From Rosa chinensis (Eukaryota; Streptophyta; Magnoliopsida; Rosales; Rosaceae), in NCBI RefSeq assembly GCF_002994745.2, contig NC_037094.1, forward strand, positions 5,130,001 to 5,194,000: DNA of 64,000 nucleotides. Reading direction: 5' to 3'. Below, piece by piece: positions 61,399 to 64,000 of this stretch (the stretch's first letter is position 1; each line of letters opens with the position of its first letter). The notes beneath the pieces were generated by a model. That model made no database searches. It was not told the DNA's origin and was given only the letters and a program-made list of their open reading frames with translations. The translations under genes were made by a program, and so were the position numbers.

Positions 61399-61645
61399 AT
61401 GTATAGCAATTTCAAGAAAGCTATTTCCCATATATTCACCGAGTACTTGTACAGCGCTGTGGAGATTTGTATCGTTTTGGATGACAGCGGGCCCAGCTCG
61501 GCCTTCAACGGTGATGCGGCGGTGGCTACTAGTCTGAAGACCAACCCTAAGGATGGCAAAGGCGGCGATGGGGATGATCCTGAGCAGGCCAAGCTCTGAG
61601 CCGGGCTTAATTTTCCGGTCAAGTTCCCTCAGTTCTTTAGTGGTT
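61399..61645 (+). pseudogene. SKD1/VPS4 AAA-ATPase gene fragment (broken)
   Basis: The reading frame gives MYSNFK, the start of plant SKD1, then jumps to the linker after the MIT domain (IFTEYLYSAVEICIVLDD, NGDAAVATSLKTNPKDGKGG, DDPEQAKL). An in-frame TGA stands where the family has Arg before AGLN. The text then jumps again to FPVKFPQFFSG, just before the ATPase Walker A region, and stops at a putative donor. Two internal deletions and a stop make it nonfunctional. The upstream 61100-61340, CT-rich with gaaaccctagaaccc, looks like the parent's 5' leader. The parent would act in ESCRT-III disassembly. Confidence 0.78.
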
Positions 61646-61659
61646 AGTTTGTTTGCTTC

Positions 61660-63290
61660 TGATAATGGCTTGGTTTTAGTTTGTTGTGTTGTTATGTTTT
61701 GAATGTTTGGTAATGTTGATTGTAGCTAGAGAGCTGGGATTTTTGTTTTAGTGATTGCAGGAACCCCAAAATACCTCAGTTCCCCTCGAGATGAAGAACC
61801 AAGCCCTAAAATATTGAACAACCAGATCTAGCTATGCCGTTTATCTTCTCAAGTTCTCAGTGCAGATTTGTAGTTATGGGCAGTAGCTCTAGCCTCAAAT
61901 CGATGCCCTGCCACCACTCTCAGTATCTCTCTGTCCCTCTATCTCTCATGGGTTTATTTTTTATGGCTTTTAATTAATGGTTTAGGTTTGACTTCAGTGG
62001 ATTCTGGGTATCATTATTTGGTTTAATTTTGTTTTGATGTGAATACAATTTGCTTAGGGTTTGTCAGATTCCATGAAAGATTTTGATTTTTTTTTTTTAC
62101 TGCAATACCACACTACCCTATCTTTCTCAACCTCTCAAGTTTCATTATAAAAGCTTTAATCTTTTGCACCATAGTCTGTCTAGTGGGTCTCCAAGTCTCT
62201 TGCAACTTTATCTGGGTAAGTTTTTTGCAGATTATTTCATTGTCTGAGTAATGCTGAGATGATATGATATATATAGTCCTTGCTAGATTTTGGTGTTGCG
62301 TATGAATTTGACATAGTACTGTTGGGAGTATGTGAAAAAGTTCAATGGTTTGTTAGTTTGTTAGTGTTAGATAGAGTCATGGAATCAAGATGGACATAAG
62401 TTGATTCATTTTCTAGTCTTCTACTGTAATAGCTTATTATTGAAAAATTGAGTTGCCTTCTAATGAGAACAAAAGGATGAAAATTATCTTTGTTACACAA
62501 GCCTTCTTGAATGGTAATGGATGACTCTTACCCATTTGGCATCCTTTATCTTTAATAGTTCAAATGCAGGGGGGAGCATACCATAGAGCTATCCTCTAGA
62601 AGTCTTTTAACAGGCTCCAAGGCAAGTTAAATAAATATGCTTGACAAGGTGAACTAAGTATTTGATACACAATTAGCTGGCATTGAAGTCTTGATTGTAC
62701 ACATTTAAAAACATGTACAACAGAAATAAAAACATGTACGTACGTAGTTTAATGTAGTTTGTGGTTGCATCACTGGCTTTCCACAAATCCTAGGAGGTAA
62801 ATTAAGCTATATGCCATGATGCAATTTTAGGGGGAAGCAGTCCAAACTATATATCAAAATTTAATCAAATGATCTAATCAAACTGGGTCTTGAGCCAAGC
62901 TTCAAACTTATTATAGTCTCACATCAGTAATCTCCTAGCATAACCTGCATTATTGTACGTGCACACATGCATGTGGAAGACTTCAACATAAATTAGTTCA
63001 AGCCATCCCCCATATTGATCTGATTCTTTGTTCTCTTATATTGTTTGCTGCAAAAACAGGGGTCTAAAAGCTATGAATATATTCCGTAGGCAAGTTATGA
63101 AGCTTGATAAACCTAATCTCTATGATATATGAATCTGATATTTTTTTAATTTTATGATTACTTTGTTCTTCTTTCTAATAACAGTGTTCTACTACTGCTC
63201 TGTGCCTCTGCTGCTGTCTCTGCCTCAAACTTTCTATAGGATTGTAAGTTCACTAAGTTGTAAAGCTTATCATTTTCAATTTTGCATCTT
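61660..63290. other. Noncoding region, possibly transposon interior
   Basis: AT-rich sequence with no recognised gene. It may be captured intron or leader sequence or the interior of a CACTA-like element, given the termini on either side. Short ORFs have no recognisable domain. Confidence 0.45.
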
Positions 63291-63295
63291 TCTTA

Positions 63296-64000
63296 CACTA
63301 CAAAAAAAAATTGCAATAGCCACGGCGCTCTGCCGTAGCTAAAAGCTGTTTTGCCGTGGCAAAAAAGCATTTGCGACGGCTCTGCGACGGTAAAGCTTCT
63401 GACGCCGTTGGTGGCGTCGCCAAAACCTTTAGCCACGGCAAAATGCCGTCGCAAACCATTTTTGCGACGGCAAAGTGATTTGCGACACTTACTCTGCTAC
63501 GGTTTCATGCTACCCCTAATGCCGTTGCCATTACAAAATTTACTACGGCAAATTCCCGTTGCAGCATAATTAATATTGTGATAAATATATTACTTGCCGC
63601 CAAAAAATTTTCCTGCCAAATTTGTTTCCCGCCTAAAATTTTTCCTGCCAAATTTGCTTCCCGCTAATTTTTCAATAGCAAATTTTGCTACGGTCTCGTT
63701 GCCGTAGCTTCGTGTTATATAAAAATATATTCTTGGCTACGGCAATTCACCGATGCTAGTAGCCAACCAACAATTTTTTTTTTTTTAACAAAACCTGTAT
63801 TTTTGCAACATCCAAAAATGAGATTAAAATATCAATACACAACACATATTGTTGATTAACTCATCTATTTCATAGCAATGTAATTAAGTTGCTGCATTCA
63901 TCCAACTACGTAATTAGAAGAAATACAAAGTTATGCCCAAAACCAAGCACGTAATGAAGACAACCAAGAGTAACACTTAACAAAAATCCCAATATTGCAC
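63296..64000 (+). mobile_element. Left end of a CACTA-type transposon running off the window
   Basis: CACTACAAAAAAAAATTGC at 63296 is followed by dense short repeats in both orientations for about 430 bp: gccgtagct, gccgtggcaa, tttgcgacggc, gccacggcaaa, ctacggcaa. Such GC-bearing subterminal repeats are typical of En/Spm-CACTA ends. The other end lies beyond 64000. Translations across the repeats (for example 63351-63569) are artefacts. Confidence 0.75.

Noticed and set aside
63351..63569. 72-aa ORF in the last kilobase
   Set aside because: Runs through the gccgt/gcgac subterminal repeats of the CACTA end.
1..64000. CRISPR arrays, operons or bacterial-type systems
   Set aside because: The window is a plant nuclear locus with spliced genes; the tandem repeats at 29-30.6 kb lack spacers and are satellite-like.

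Overview
This window is nuclear DNA from a flowering plant, almost certainly a eudicot. Coding exons are short and separated by AT-rich GT-AG introns. The proteins are plant families: histone deacetylase HDA15 with a RanBP2 zinc finger, a SHAQKYF MYB, a DVL/RTFL peptide, a MED25 relative and CYP94. Gene-poor stretches hold small terminal-inverted-repeat elements and microsatellites. From memory, four genes (FXF-RING protein, DENND6-like protein, alpha/beta hydrolase, CCR4-like nuclease) resemble Arabidopsis genes that lie close together around At1g73875-At1g73950. That suggests conserved microsynteny with inserted extra genes. A rosid such as a Rosaceae species is plausible but not shown.

Layout, left to right: (1) 323-6046 (+), transmembrane Fragile-X-F RING protein; (2) 6.1-8.5 kb, transposon debris including a clean 575-bp hAT-type MITE; (3) 9326-12058 (+), DENND6-like protein; (4) 14775-16043 (+), DIVARICATA/SRM1-like MYB; (5) 16564-21740 (-), HDA15 with a foldback hairpin in one intron; (6) 24788-24928 (-), a tiny DVL/RTFL peptide gene; (7) 27373-28946 (-), an unrecognised coiled-coil protein; (8) 29004-30450, a TIR element filled with a 175-bp tandem repeat in higher-order organisation; (9) 30894-36385 (+), ribosome-assembly factor TSR1; (10) 36951-37299 (-), a 64-residue membrane microprotein; (11) 39447-45529 (+), a divergent MED25-like gene with duplicated exons; (12) 46501-49944 (-), alpha/beta hydrolase; (13) 51342-54706 (-), CCR4-type nuclease; (14) 54.9-58.5 kb, nested TIR elements; (15) 58600-60114 (-), intronless CYP94-like P450; (16) 60.9-64 kb, CACTA-like termini and a broken SKD1/VPS4 gene fragment.

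I joined exons by hand at GT/AG sites. In every multi-exon model the coding lengths sum to a whole number of codons with consistent phase, so the models are good hypotheses for complete genes. The genes do not form one pathway. They are housekeeping and regulatory genes (ubiquitin ligation, Rab regulation, chromatin, ribosome assembly, mRNA decay, transcription, lipid oxidation) in an ordinary plant euchromatic segment. The most unusual parts are the MED25-like gene with two competing copies of a VWA exon, the 29-30.6 kb repeat element whose edge was duplicated into the TSR1 promoter, and the DVL and STMP1-like microproteins that standard ORF length cut-offs miss.
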